64,000 bases of DNA from Phyllobacterium zundukense (GTDB lineage Bacteria > Pseudomonadota > Alphaproteobacteria > Rhizobiales > Rhizobiaceae), in contig NZ_CP104972.1 in assembly GCF_025452195.1 (NCBI RefSeq), positions 62,001-126,000 on the forward strand, read 5' to 3'. Numbering within the stretch: position 1 is the first letter of the stretch; each line of letters opens with the position of its first letter. This document shows positions 48,986-59,535 of this stretch, in pieces. A model generated the notes under the pieces. That model saw only the letters and a program-made list of their open reading frames with translations. It did not search any database and was not told where the DNA came from. The translations under genes and the position numbers were made by a program.

Positions 48986-49255
48986 CTATCGTGTCTCGTG
49001 CATTCCGAAGAGATAGGTCGGGTTGGTGCTACCCTCATCCGACTCGCTATTGCGTTCAATACGGTCGAAATTCCGAGCAGTGTTACTAACGGTTTGCCCC
49101 CCGCGGGACGCGCGTGATCCGCCTGACTCGTGCGAAGCGTGTGATCCACCTCCATCGTGGGAGCCATGTGAACCACCCGAGGCTGCATAAGCGGTAGCGA
49201 ATGGAGTAGAGATGAAAAGGGCGGCGATTGCCGTTCTGAAGATCAAAGAACGCAT
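48986..49255 (-). CDS. Small secreted Gly/Ser/His-rich protein
   Basis: This 89-residue protein has a Sec signal (MRSLIFRTAIAALFISTPFA, cleavage TAYAA) and a low-complexity mature part of SHGSHDGGGSHASH type, then QTVSNTARNFDRIE and a tail ending in MHETR. Histidine repeats might bind metal ions. The ATG at 49255 has GGAGA upstream. No known family is recognised. It faces the two-component operon tail-to-tail. Confidence 0.65.
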   Translation of the reverse strand: MRSLIFRTAIAALFISTPFATAYAASGGSHGSHDGGGSHASHESGGSRASRGGQTVSNTARNFDRIERNSESDEGSTNPTYLFGMHETR

Positions 49256-49718
49256 TTTTGGCGTCTCCAAAAGTATCGAGGACAGGGTTGGCGTCCTCTT
49301 TCTATAAGACCGTCCAGTTCCGTCGCGTCACGCTGGATATTCTCCATCGTCGGCGGTTCCCGGTCTGTTAATAAGTATATTACAGTAATTTTTCATTGCA
49401 AATTAATAAAAAGTAATATTTGTGATATTTATTGTGACACAATTCAGGTTATTCCGACAAAAACGTGAACAACCACCTTTCTTAGATCAAATTAATATTC
49501 ATCCATATTTGATACTTGGTGAATGCTTTGATGTATTATCTGTATGTAACTCAAAATTACTACTTTTCTGACCGTCAGATGGCACGAATGCCTGAGACCC
49601 ATAGCCCAATTGGTATCAATACAGGAAGAGAATGTATTGGCAGCAATGATGAAGACATTTTCGATCGGAATGGGCGATCGTATCCGTTCGCCTGGAGCTT
49701 CAGCAATTGATCCTCTGA
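49256..49718. other. A+T-rich 460-bp intergenic region
   Basis: No credible gene. A small hairpin GAGGAC / GTCCTC (49278-49298) lies in the 5' leader of the small secreted protein. From 49370 the sequence is strongly A+T-rich and unlike its surroundings, probably leader DNA or an old insertion. Confidence 0.45.
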
Positions 49719-50967
49719 TCAAACGCCAGCAACGGTTCCGGCATTGACGCGGACTTTACTGCCTTCCTCCAGTTGCACTGGGGGATTTCGAATTACTACG
49801 TCGCCTTCCTTGAGGCCGTCCGTGATTTCGATGGTTGTTCCCATATCTCTCACCACAGATATTTTTTTTATGTGAACAATGCCATTCTCAACGACGGCCA
49901 CCTGCAATCCATCTGCATTGAAGATGAGGGCGTCAGAGGGTACCGAAAGGCTTGGCGACTTCAGCGGAATTTGAAGCTGCACAGTGCAATAGATGCCGGG
50001 CGTCAGCAGGCCGTCAGGATTGGGCACGTCGATCTCGGTTAGCAAAGTGCGGGTGCCAGGCTGCAACGAATCGGCAATTCGGGTTACCGTTCCAGAAAAA
50101 ATGCGGCCCGGGATCTCGGGAACCTCAACGCTGGCCTTGTCGCCGGGACTAACGCCGAACGCTGCATCCTGTGGCACGAACACTTGCGTGCGGATCACGT
50201 CTCCCTGCATGATGGCGAACATGAAAGTGCCAGTGGTCGTATCCGCCTGTACAAGGCTGCCTTTATCAATATTGCGCTGGGTGATGATACCATCGAAGGG
50301 TGCGATGACCCGCTGATAAAGCTTTTGTTGATTAAGCACCTCAAGTTGATCTTGCTGTGCCTTCACATTGGCTTGTGCGACACCCACCGTTGCCTGTTGG
50401 GCCTTCAGGGTCTGGACGTCGATGGTACCCTGCTGCTGCGTTATCCAGCCCTTGGCGACCAGCGGCTTGTCGCGATCCCATGTGACCTGTGCGAGGTCTG
50501 AATTGGCCTGTGCCTGTTTCAAAGCTGCCTGGAGCTGGCCCAAAGTGGCTTCAGCTTCGAGAATTTGATCATCGAGTTCCGGCACGGCGATCGTGGCGAG
50601 GAGTTGGCCCTTCTTTACGTGATCGCCTATATCTGCTTCGCGTTCTTCGATATAGCCACTGGCTCGGGCAAAAATTTCGACGTCGTCGAAAGCCGAGGTG
50701 GTCGCGGGAAGACTGACGTTGATCGTGTCGGCGCTGGGCTTTATCTCGATAACGTGCACGGATGGCACGAAATTGCGGAGTTGATCGGCTGTGGCGTTAA
50801 CTTCCTCGGCCCGCGAGTGATATCCCCACGCACCGAAACAGAGCAAGGCGACAAGCCCAAGCAGCGTGCCAAGCCCTACGAGCCACCCTCCCCGCCCGGA
50901 CGAAATTTGGAGTTGTGGCTTATAGGTCTGGTCAATCCGTTGATCCGACGGTTCTTAAGGGTTTCAT
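49719..50967 (-). CDS. RND efflux periplasmic adaptor (HlyD/AcrA family), probable N-terminal frameshift
   Basis: From 50846 the frame encodes 375 aa of a membrane-fusion adaptor: lipoyl-like halves (ASGYIEEREADIGDHVKKGQLLATI; QRVIAPFDGIITQRNIDKGS), a coiled-coil hairpin rich in Q and A (about 95-165), and beta-barrel and membrane-proximal domains. This start would cut the N-terminal anchor in half. An ATG at 50967 overlaps the RND pump stop (ATGA), as expected, but its frame stops after 11 codons. One extra base near 50955 would join it to an in-frame run including a full hydrophobic anchor (WLVGLGTLLGLVALLCFG). Either a frameshift mutation or a sequence error. Confidence 0.75.
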
Positions 50968-53900
50968 GCTGGTTCCTCGTTGAATACGCCGTGGGCCGCC
51001 TTGCCGTCCTGTCCTCCGCGAAGCATCGCAAACAGGTACGGGACGAAGAGGAGTGTCGTAGGAGTTGCGAACAGCAGACCGCCGATGACAGCGCGCGCCA
51101 AAGCGGCATTCTGTTCCTCGCCGGCGCCACCTATGGCCATCGGAATCATGCCGACAATCATGGCTGCTGCAGTCATCAGGACCGGCCTGATACGGGTATG
51201 GCCTGCGTCAATAGCCGACTGAACCGCCGATCTGCCCGTCAGTTGCTGCTCTCTCGCGAACGTGACCAGCAGGATCGAATTCGCGGAAGCGACGCCGACG
51301 GCCATGATAGCCCCCATAAGCGAGGGCACGTTAAGGGTGGTTCCGGTCACGAAGAGCATCATCAGGATGCCGCAAAGCGTCGCCGGCAAGGCCAGGATCA
51401 CGACAAACGGATCTCCGAAGTTCTGGTAGTTTACGACCATCAGCATATAAACAAACACGGCGGCGAACAGAAGACCGATGCCAAGATCCCGGAAAGCATC
51501 GTTCATGCTCTGGATCTGGCCAGCGACCTGAATGTAGTTTCCAGGAGAAAGCTGCTTTTGCATATCCGTGACGATGGCGTTGATCTGATTGGAAACGCTG
51601 CCGAGATCGCGACCCTGGACACTGGCGAAGACCTCGTAGAGAGGCTGAATGTTTGCCTGGTTACTGTTGGTCGGTATGCCGCTTCGCTTGAACGTTGCGA
51701 CATTGCTAAGAAGTCCTGGCACCTGAGCGCCGGCTGTGGATATGGTTGAGGACACAGGCGTGTTACCGAGGTCGTTGATCGAACTGATCTTCGATTCGGG
51801 CGTTTGAACCGCAAGATAGTACGGGATGCCGGTCGTCGGGTCGGTCCAGAAATTGGGCGATACCTGCTCGGAAGAACTTAGGCTGACATTGATGTTCGTT
51901 GCGATGGTGTTTGCATTCAAACCTAGTTGCGCTGCGCGCGTGCGATCTATGGTGGTGTCGAATGCGGGCGCGTTAACTTCCTGTTGGAGGTGGGCATCCG
52001 CGATGCCCGGAATGGCTGCAATGCGTCGCTGAAGCTCCGTTGCCACCCGCAGGTTTGTGGCCCGGTCATATCCGACGGTGCGGACATCGATTTGCGCCGG
52101 GAGACCGAAGTTGAGGATTTGCGTGACGATGTCCGCAGACTGGAAGTAGAACAGCACGTCCGGAAAGGCTTCCGGTAGTGCTGAGCGCAACTTGCGCACA
52201 TAGTCTGCAGTAGGTGCGTGGCCAGGCTTAAGGGCAACGAGGATAACGCCGTCATTTACGCCGATCGTCGAGCCGTCGGTGAATGCAAGATTGTACGCAC
52301 GGGCCGGGAGCCCGATATTGTCGACGACAAGCTGGCGGTCGCTGTCGGGAACGATCTCGCGAATTTTGTCCTCGACTTGCTGGAAAATACGTTCCGTCGT
52401 CTCAATCCGCGTTCCAGCGGGCGCACGGACATGAAGTTGAATCTGGCCACCATCGATCGCAGGATAAAAGTCGCGCCCGACGAAGATCAGCAAAGTGACT
52501 CCAAGGGCCAGGACCAGGACGGCGACGACCGGCATGATCAACCGTCGTGTGAGCAGCAACGTAAGCAGCCCGACATAACGGACGCGCATCGTCTCGAAAC
52601 CATGCTCGAACCTGGCATGAAATCGGGAGAACCAGTTTTTCGACGTCCCATGGCGCTCGCTCTTGAGCAACAAGCCGATCGAAATGGGAGTGAGTGTCCG
52701 AGAAAGGCCATAGGACGCCAGCATGGCGAAAACGACGGCGAGCCCGAGCGGTGTGAAAAGATATTTGGCCGGTCCCTCAAGGAAAACCACTGACGTGAAC
52801 ACGCAACTGATCGCGAGGGTAGATACCAATGTCGGCACAGCGATACCTGCCGCTCCATGTAGCGTCGCCTGCGGCAGCGACTGACCTTCCGTGAGCAATC
52901 GATGGGTGTTCTCGATCGTCACCGTCGAATCGTCGACAAGAATACCCACGGCCAGCGCGAGGCCACCGAGCGTCATGGTGTTGAGCGTTTCCCCGAGGAA
53001 ATACAGGGCAATGACCGATGACAGGATCGCAAGGGGTATTGTTATCATGACAACCAATGTTGATCGCCACGATCCCAGAAACAGCAGGATCATCAGAGCA
53101 GTAAGGGCGGCCGCGATGGCGCCTTCGCGCAGCACACCTGCAATGGACTGCTTGACGAACACCGACTGATCAAAGATCTCCTTGATCTCCATACCGGGAG
53201 GCGCCGACGCACGTGCCGTAACCAATGCTCGCCGGACGGCATTGACCACTTCCAGCGTGGAAGCGTTACCATTCTTGATGACACTCAGAAGCACGGAACG
53301 CCGCCCGTCCTGACGAACGACGTTCTGCTGAACGAGCCAGCCATCATGAACCTGGCCGACGTCTTTCACGAAAACCGTAGCTCCGTTGACCACCTTGACC
53401 GGAATGTCGTTGAGTTCATCGATCGTCGCCGGCGTCGCGTTCGTACGCACAACGTATTGGGTATCCCCGATCTTGGCTGTGCCGGAAGGTAGGGTCAGAT
53501 TCTGCGTGTTGACTGCGTTGACGACGTCGAGTGGGGTGAGACCCTTGGCAAGCAGCTTCGACGGATCGAGGTCGACCATGATTTGCCGGTATTTTCCCCC
53601 GGCAGGGGTTGGCAGTGTGATGCCCGGGATCGGCGCCAGTTGCTGGCGAATCCGATAGATACCGTAATCGTAGAGCTGCTGCTCGTTGAGTGTATCGGAA
53701 CTCAGGCTGATTTGCAGGACTGGCACGCTGGAGGCATTGAACTGCACCACAAGCGGCGCCTGGATTCCTGCTGGCAAAAGCGCGCGGATGGCGTTTGTCG
53801 CCGACACAATCTGCGCGATCGCCAGGTCCAGATTGACGTCTTGCTGGAAGTAGATTTTCTGAATCGACAATCCACCCAGCGTCTGCGCTTCGATATTCTT

Positions 53901-54134
53901 GATGCCATTGACGTTGGAGCTGATTGCATACTGGCTGTAAGTGGTAACGCGCTGCTCCATCTCAGGGGTGCTGAGACCACCATAGCTCCAGATCACCGAT
54001 ACAACCGGAATGTTGATTTCCGGAAAGATATCCGTTCGCATCTCGTAACTTGCGACGCCGCCAAGAAAAAGTATTAAGGCGGCTAACACGTAGAATGTGT
54101 GCGGGAACCGCAGCGCGAACCTGACAATACCCAT
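50964..54134 (-). CDS. RND efflux pump inner-membrane subunit (AcrB/HAE1-like)
   Basis: The protein, about 1056 aa, has a membrane helix at the start (FPHTFYVLAALILFLGGVAS), two large periplasmic loops and two sets of helices. Hallmarks: RTDIFPEINIPVVSV, LAVGILVDDSTVTIEN in helix 4 (the proton-relay Asp pair), and the C-terminal TRIRPVLMTAAAMIVGMIPMA. It exports lipophilic or amphiphilic compounds with proton exchange. Start chosen at 54134 (MGIVRFALR); a frame from 54251 adds non-family residues. It precedes its adaptor; no outer-membrane TolC partner is encoded here. Confidence 0.9.
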   Translation of the reverse strand: MGIVRFALRFPHTFYVLAALILFLGGVASYEMRTDIFPEINIPVVSVIWSYGGLSTPEMEQRVTTYSQYAISSNVNGIKNIEAQTLGGLSIQKIYFQQDVNLDLAIAQIVSATNAIRALLPAGIQAPLVVQFNASSVPVLQISLSSDTLNEQQLYDYGIYRIRQQLAPIPGITLPTPAGGKYRQIMVDLDPSKLLAKGLTPLDVVNAVNTQNLTLPSGTAKIGDTQYVVRTNATPATIDELNDIPVKVVNGATVFVKDVGQVHDGWLVQQNVVRQDGRRSVLLSVIKNGNASTLEVVNAVRRALVTARASAPPGMEIKEIFDQSVFVKQSIAGVLREGAIAAALTALMILLFLGSWRSTLVVMITIPLAILSSVIALYFLGETLNTMTLGGLALAVGILVDDSTVTIENTHRLLTEGQSLPQATLHGAAGIAVPTLVSTLAISCVFTSVVFLEGPAKYLFTPLGLAVVFAMLASYGLSRTLTPISIGLLLKSERHGTSKNWFSRFHARFEHGFETMRVRYVGLLTLLLTRRLIMPVVAVLVLALGVTLLIFVGRDFYPAIDGGQIQLHVRAPAGTRIETTERIFQQVEDKIREIVPDSDRQLVVDNIGLPARAYNLAFTDGSTIGVNDGVILVALKPGHAPTADYVRKLRSALPEAFPDVLFYFQSADIVTQILNFGLPAQIDVRTVGYDRATNLRVATELQRRIAAIPGIADAHLQQEVNAPAFDTTIDRTRAAQLGLNANTIATNINVSLSSSEQVSPNFWTDPTTGIPYYLAVQTPESKISSINDLGNTPVSSTISTAGAQVPGLLSNVATFKRSGIPTNSNQANIQPLYEVFASVQGRDLGSVSNQINAIVTDMQKQLSPGNYIQVAGQIQSMNDAFRDLGIGLLFAAVFVYMLMVVNYQNFGDPFVVILALPATLCGILMMLFVTGTTLNVPSLMGAIMAVGVASANSILLVTFAREQQLTGRSAVQSAIDAGHTRIRPVLMTAAAMIVGMIPMAIGGAGEEQNAALARAVIGGLLFATPTTLLFVPYLFAMLRGGQDGKAAHGVFNEEPA

Positions 54135-54465
54135 ATCTACTGGAAACCCCAATTGTGTACGAAAGGCGAAAGGTGGAAGGGAAGATTTCCTTCGGCCGGA
54201 GCATCTGTCACTGACGGGTGACGGTGTTAGACTACTTAGTTCGCAATGCATGCTCCATCATACGAACGTGGACGGGTATTATTCGCTCGTCTGATCGTTT
54301 CATACTTTGGTTTTGGTTGTGTCAGCTGCCAACCAACCCATTTAAACAATGGGGAATGAGCGCGCCTTGATGCGTATCCGCATTCTGTCCTGTGCACGAG
54401 TTCCCGCGAAGTATCATCTGAACCTGACGGCTTGCGAAAGGGCGTCGCCAAAAATGGAGCAAGAA

Positions 54466-54711
54466 ATGCGCTCTTTGGTCCTCACAACTACGTTCGCGGC
54501 AGTATGTCTGTCCGTTCAACCTCCCCTAGCCTTGCCTGGTCCGCAAGACAGCCATCCGTTAAAGAACGAGAGGGCTCTGCGACACATCGAGCCGCAAGTC
54601 GTCGGTCATACCAAGCCCGCTTTGTCCATCGACGCGAACTCACTCCCCGCATATTTGGCAACACTGCATAGACTTCACTTCACTGACGGGCATATCGAAC
54701 CTCAGGATTGA
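54466..54711 (+). CDS. Small exported protein of unknown function
   Basis: The 81-residue product (ATG at 54466, GGAG 6 bp before it) begins with a likely Sec signal (MRSLVLTTTFAAVCLSVQPP, cleavage near LALPG). The short mature part has no recognised domain. It lies 66 bp upstream of the second efflux adaptor and divergent from the first pump, so it may be co-expressed with the mdtA-like gene. Possibly a chance frame, but signal peptide and ribosome site argue against it. Confidence 0.55.
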   Translation: MRSLVLTTTFAAVCLSVQPPLALPGPQDSHPLKNERALRHIEPQVVGHTKPALSIDANSLPAYLATLHRLHFTDGHIEPQD

Positions 54712-54776
54712 GTCGGGATCTCTTCGCCTCTAGCGCGAAGGATTGCTGCAATGGCCTCCTCGAGTTGGAGCACAAG

Positions 54777-55949
54777 ATGCACTTTTCAGTTCGAAATAGA
54801 GCCAGCATCGCAATAGGTTTAGCGGTGCTTGGCGCAGCTGGAGCTTTTTGGCTCCAAAGCAATGAAAAGACGGTCGCCATAGGTCAGCCGGCTCCTGTAC
54901 TCATACCAGTCGAGGCCGCAGCAGCGGTCCAGGCTGATGTGCCTGTCTATCTGAATGGTCTCGGCACAGTTCAGGCGTTCAATACCGTCACCGTGAAAGC
55001 CAAGGTCGATGGCGAACTTCAGCAAGTGCTTTTCACCGAGGGGCAGAGGGTCAAGAAAGGCGATCTACTGGCTGTCATCGACCCTCGCCCCTTCCAGGCC
55101 GCGTTCGATCAGGCCTCGGCCAAACTGGTCCAGGATCAAGCGAACCTGGATAATGACAAGGTCATTCTGCAGAGGGACAAGAAGCTTACCGCCCAGGAAT
55201 TTACGACCGTAGAAACCACGCAGACACAACAAAGCACCGTTGCGCAGCTGCAAGCGCAAATAGCACAAGACGCTGCCGCGAAAGATTCCGCTGCTGTTTC
55301 GCTGTCCTATACGCAGATGATCGCGCCCGTTGATGGACGCACGGGCATCAGGCTGGTTGATCAGGGTAATTATGTCCATGCGGCTGACACAACCGGGATT
55401 GTTGTCATAACGCAAACGCAACCGATCTCTGTCGTATCGACACTACCGGAAGATGATCTGGCGGCAGTGCGCGCTGCCCAGGACGCCGGTCCTGTCAGTG
55501 TGACAGCTTACTCCCGTGATGGTAGCACAAATCTGGGTACGGGAACGCTCTCGGTCATTGACAATGAGATAGACCAGACGAGTGGCACCATGCGGCTGAA
55601 GTCGACGTTTCCCAACGTAGACGAGAAACTTTGGCCCGGACAATTCGTCGATATCCGCCTGCAGCAAAGGGTGGTTCATCAAGCCGTTACGGTGCCTTCT
55701 GCAGCGCTTGAGAGGGGTCAGGATGGCTTCTTCGTCTACGTGATCAAACCGGATGATACCGTGGAAGTTCGCGCGATCCACCCTGGCCAGATTTCCGCCG
55801 GCCGCGCGGTAATCGAAAGCGGACTGACCGCCGGGGAGCGCGTTGTTACTTCTGGGCAATATCGTCTTGAGGCAGGTGCAAAAATTTCAATTCAGGAGAC
55901 ACCTGACAAGACCACAACTTCGAGTGATGCCGAGACGGAGCGGGATTGA
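54777..55949 (+). CDS. RND efflux periplasmic adaptor, MdtA-like
   Basis: This 390-residue membrane-fusion protein has an N-terminal anchor (ASIAIGLAVLGAAGAFWL), lipoyl-like motif VTVKAKVDGELQQVLFTEGQRVKKGDLLAVIDPRPF (cited in part: GQRVKKGDLLAVIDPRPF), a coiled-coil hairpin (about 110-180) and the paired half IAPVDGRTGIRLVDQGNYVH. The DPRPFQAAFDQA stretch is typical of the MdtA branch. ATG at 54777 follows TGGAG. It overlaps the pump gene by 4 bp (ATGA). Confidence 0.9.
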   Translation: MHFSVRNRASIAIGLAVLGAAGAFWLQSNEKTVAIGQPAPVLIPVEAAAAVQADVPVYLNGLGTVQAFNTVTVKAKVDGELQQVLFTEGQRVKKGDLLAVIDPRPFQAAFDQASAKLVQDQANLDNDKVILQRDKKLTAQEFTTVETTQTQQSTVAQLQAQIAQDAAAKDSAAVSLSYTQMIAPVDGRTGIRLVDQGNYVHAADTTGIVVITQTQPISVVSTLPEDDLAAVRAAQDAGPVSVTAYSRDGSTNLGTGTLSVIDNEIDQTSGTMRLKSTFPNVDEKLWPGQFVDIRLQQRVVHQAVTVPSAALERGQDGFFVYVIKPDDTVEVRAIHPGQISAGRAVIESGLTAGERVVTSGQYRLEAGAKISIQETPDKTTTSSDAETERD

Positions 55950-58900
55950 TGTCGATCTCGCACTGGTTTATCCAACGACCCATCGCAACGTCGCTGCTCA
56001 TGCTGGGCATCCTCGCAATCGGCTTGGCGACCTATCCTTTGCTGCCCGTAGCGCCGCTGCCGCAGGTCGATTTTCCAACCATCCAGGTCTCCACGCAGCT
56101 GCCAGGAGCAAGCCCGCAAACGATGGCATCTTCGGTTACGCAACCGTTGGAACGGCAGTTCGGCGAAATCTCGGGTGTTACGCAGATGACGTCGGTGAGC
56201 ACCCTCGGCAGCAGCTCGATCACGCTGCAATTTCAGCTGGACCGCAATATTGACGGCGCGGCGCAGGATGTACAGACCGCGATCAACGCCGCCGGTGGTC
56301 AGCTGCCGAGCAATCTTCCAGCTCCGCCGACCTACCGGAAGGTCAACCCTGCAGACCCACCCATACTGGTGCTTGCACTTACGTCAGACACTCTGCCATT
56401 GACACAGATCGATGACTTTGCCGAGAATGTCCTGGTACAGCATATCAGCCAGGTCTCGGGTGTCGCGCAGGTTTCGGTCTTTGGTCAACAGAAGCCAGCA
56501 GTTCGAGTGCAAGTCGACCCACGCAAAATAGCTGATCTCGGGCTGTCACTGGAAGATATCCGCTCCGCAATCATCGCCACCACGACCGATGCGCCAAAGG
56601 GTAGCATCCAGGGAGCTTTGCGAACCTATACACTTTACGACAATGATCAGCTTCTGGCCGCGGGCCCTTGGAACGACGCGATCATTGCTTACCGGAACGG
56701 CGCTCCGATAAGAATAAGCGACATTGGCCAAGCGATCGATGCGCCGGAAAACACGCAAATAGCGGCATGGGCCGATGGCAAGCCGGCCATCTTGCTGCCA
56801 ATCTCCAAACTCCCCGGCGCAAATGTCATTGAGACGGTAGATCAGATAAAAGCATTGTTGCCGGAGTTGAAGGCAATAGCGCCGCATGCGCTGCACATAT
56901 CGAGTTTAAGTGATCGTACGACGACGATCCGGGCGTCCGTCCTGGATGTAAAATTTACCCTGTTGCTCACGATCGCACTGGTTATCACGGTAATATTCGT
57001 TTTTCTGCGGAACGTCTGGGCGACGTCGATACCGGCCGTCACTGTCCCGCTCGCGCTCATCGGCACTTTCGCACTCATGTACGTGCTGGGGTTCAGTCTT
57101 GATAACCTGTCCCTGATGGGACTGAGCATTGCGGTCGGCTTCGTCGTCGACGATGCTATCGTCATGCTGGAGAACATCCAGCGCCATATGGAAGACGGTA
57201 AATCGGCGCTGGAGGCTGCTATCGATGGCTCAAAGGAGATCGGCTTCACAATCATCTCGATCAGCCTCTCTCTCGTTGCCGTTTTTATACCTATTCTGTT
57301 CCTGGGCGGCATTGTGGGCAGGCTCTTTCACGAATTCGCTATCACCGTAACCGTCACCATCGCGGTGTCGGCACTTGTATCGCTAACTCTGACGCCAGTG
57401 ATGTGTGCTCGTTTTCTGAAAAACGAACACAGTATAAAACACGGCAGACTCTTTCTGATTTCCGAACGAGCGTTCGACGCCCTCCTCAGCGGTTATCGCA
57501 CTACGCTTGATATTGCCTTGCACCATCATCGCGTCACATTTGGCATCTTCCTGCTGACGCTCGTTGCCACCGGCTATCTTTTTGTCAGTATTCCCAAGGG
57601 TTTTTTTCCGATTCAGGATACTGGCTTGATCACGGGCCTTCTGCAGGGTGCACAAGACACCTCTTTCGCTGATATGGCGCGACATCAGGTAGAAATAGGC
57701 AAGGTGGTCGCCAGTGATCCGGGAGTTGCTTCGGTCGGCATGGCAGTCGGCGGTGGCTCGGGCAATACGCTGAACACGGGCCGTATGTTCATCACGCTCA
57801 AGCCTCAGGACCAGCGAGACGCTACGGCAAGCCAGATCATTCAACGCTTGCGCCCCAAGGTTGCACAGATCGAAGGCGTAAAGCTTTTCCTGCAACCGGC
57901 GCAGGATATCAATGTCGGTGGCCGAAGCACTGCCACTCAGTTTCAATACACACTCCAGGATGGCGACGCCAACGAACTCAACGATTGGGCTCCGAAGCTC
58001 TTGGCAAAATTAAGCACGTTACCAGAACTTACGGATGTTGCGACGGATCAGCAGTCCAACGGAGCAACCGTTACACTCGACATTGACCGCGATCAGGCAG
58101 CGCGTTTTGGCATCTCACCTCAGACAATCGACGACACGCTCGACGATGCCTTTGGCCAGCGCCAAGTCACCCAGTATTTTACGGACCTCAACAGTTATCA
58201 CGTCATTCTGGAACTGCCGCCAAAGGCCCAAAGCTCCCCCCAGGCAATCGATGGGCTCTATATCAAATCGCCGTTGACCGGCGCGCAAGTGCCGCTCAAC
58301 GTACTCGTTAAACAGTCAACGCAGCCAACGACGGTCCTGGCGATCAATCACCAAAGCCAGTTTCCTTCGGTGACTTTGTCCTTCAACCTCGCGCCTGGAG
58401 TTGCTCTCAGCCAAGCTGTTTCGGCCATTCACGGGTCCGAAGCCGACTTGGGAGTGCCACCTACGCTCATTGCAACATTCCAGGGCAATGCGCAGGCGTA
58501 TCAGACGTCCTTATCAAGCGAGCCCTTGCTCGTTTTAGCTGCGCTGGCGGTGATTTATATTATTCTTGGCGTCCTCTACGAGAGCTACGTTCATCCGTTA
58601 ACCATATTGTCTACTTTGCCATCTGCAGGTCTCGGAGCTCTCATCATGCTGTGGAGCTTCGGCTTCGACTTCACTGTGATTGCCCTCATCGGCGTCATAC
58701 TTCTCATCGGCATCGTCAAGAAAAACGGCATTATGATCGTTGACTTCGCAATTGCTGCGGAGCGGGAACATGGCTTGCGACCCGAGGAAGCAATCCGACA
58801 GGCGTGCCTGCTGCGCTTCCGGCCGATCATGATGACGACCATGGCGGCCATCCTTAGCGGCGTTCCGCTGATGTTGGGGCATGGTACTGGCTCTGAACTG

Positions 58901-59056
58901 CGACAGCCACTGGGATATGCAATGGTTGGAGGCCTCATATTGAGTCAGGCAATGACACTCTATACTACGCCGGTTGTCTACCTTTACCTCGACAGATTGA
59001 GCCTCTGGATATCTGGGCGGCGCAACAGGGCGCGGGCGATCGATGTCCAGGATTGA
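55946..59056 (+). CDS. RND efflux pump inner-membrane subunit, MdtB/MdtC-like
   Basis: This 1036-residue pump has start motif SISHWFIQRPIATSLLMLGI (MdtB/C type), LPVAPLPQVDFPTIQVSTQLPGAS (cited in part: LPQVDFPTIQV), helix-4 Asp pair in SIAVGFVVDDAIVMLEN, and RFRPIMMTTMAAILSGVPLML near the C-terminus. It exports detergents or related compounds; in E. coli MdtBC heterodimers need two pumps, here only one is present with its adaptor. No TolC-type gene nearby. Confidence 0.92.
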   Translation: MMSISHWFIQRPIATSLLMLGILAIGLATYPLLPVAPLPQVDFPTIQVSTQLPGASPQTMASSVTQPLERQFGEISGVTQMTSVSTLGSSSITLQFQLDRNIDGAAQDVQTAINAAGGQLPSNLPAPPTYRKVNPADPPILVLALTSDTLPLTQIDDFAENVLVQHISQVSGVAQVSVFGQQKPAVRVQVDPRKIADLGLSLEDIRSAIIATTTDAPKGSIQGALRTYTLYDNDQLLAAGPWNDAIIAYRNGAPIRISDIGQAIDAPENTQIAAWADGKPAILLPISKLPGANVIETVDQIKALLPELKAIAPHALHISSLSDRTTTIRASVLDVKFTLLLTIALVITVIFVFLRNVWATSIPAVTVPLALIGTFALMYVLGFSLDNLSLMGLSIAVGFVVDDAIVMLENIQRHMEDGKSALEAAIDGSKEIGFTIISISLSLVAVFIPILFLGGIVGRLFHEFAITVTVTIAVSALVSLTLTPVMCARFLKNEHSIKHGRLFLISERAFDALLSGYRTTLDIALHHHRVTFGIFLLTLVATGYLFVSIPKGFFPIQDTGLITGLLQGAQDTSFADMARHQVEIGKVVASDPGVASVGMAVGGGSGNTLNTGRMFITLKPQDQRDATASQIIQRLRPKVAQIEGVKLFLQPAQDINVGGRSTATQFQYTLQDGDANELNDWAPKLLAKLSTLPELTDVATDQQSNGATVTLDIDRDQAARFGISPQTIDDTLDDAFGQRQVTQYFTDLNSYHVILELPPKAQSSPQAIDGLYIKSPLTGAQVPLNVLVKQSTQPTTVLAINHQSQFPSVTLSFNLAPGVALSQAVSAIHGSEADLGVPPTLIATFQGNAQAYQTSLSSEPLLVLAALAVIYIILGVLYESYVHPLTILSTLPSAGLGALIMLWSFGFDFTVIALIGVILLIGIVKKNGIMIVDFAIAAEREHGLRPEEAIRQACLLRFRPIMMTTMAAILSGVPLMLGHGTGSELRQPLGYAMVGGLILSQAMTLYTTPVVYLYLDRLSLWISGRRNRARAIDVQD

Positions 59057-59230
59057 TTTCTGCCTGGGCTGGCATGTTTTGGCAGGTGCAGAATCGTTGG
59101 ATCCGATACGGAGAGCCCCTAACTTTCATCGCGGCCATTAAGCGAGCGAAGGAACCAAGGATGATCGTTGTAAAAGGGGATGAATTGCTTACCGTTCACC
59201 TGGCATAGCTTCCCATCAACAGGGAGCTTG

Positions 59231-59535
59231 TTCAAAGGTCGCCATTTCGACCGAACGTGATTCCGTTACGCTGGTACCTGGCTTACAACCTCAGACTGCG
59301 CGATCTCGAAGAAACGACTGCTTGAGCGTTGACCATTTCCCTTGTCCATTGCTGGCTTATCCATTTCGCGCCAAAGTTGCTCGAGCGCTTCAATCGGCGC
59401 AAACGCGCCGTTACCGGCAAAGGGCACGTCGATGAGACCTATGTCAAGGTTCGCAGTCAATGGATGTACTTGTATCGTGCAATCGACAGCGTTGCGGGAC
59501 ACTGTTGAGTTCTTCCGGCGCTGCTAGAAAGAAGA
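59231..59535 (+). pseudogene. IS6-family transposase remnant
   Basis: Fragments read FKGRHFD, then VIPLRWYLAYNLRLRDLEE, then WLIHFAPKLLERFNRRKRAVTG (in part) and HVDETYVKVRSQWMYLYRAID, and finally DTVEFFRRC. These are the ordered blocks of an IS6/IS26-type transposase, including the DETY catalytic motif, broken by at least two frameshifts and an in-frame stop. No complete ends were found. Confidence 0.8.
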
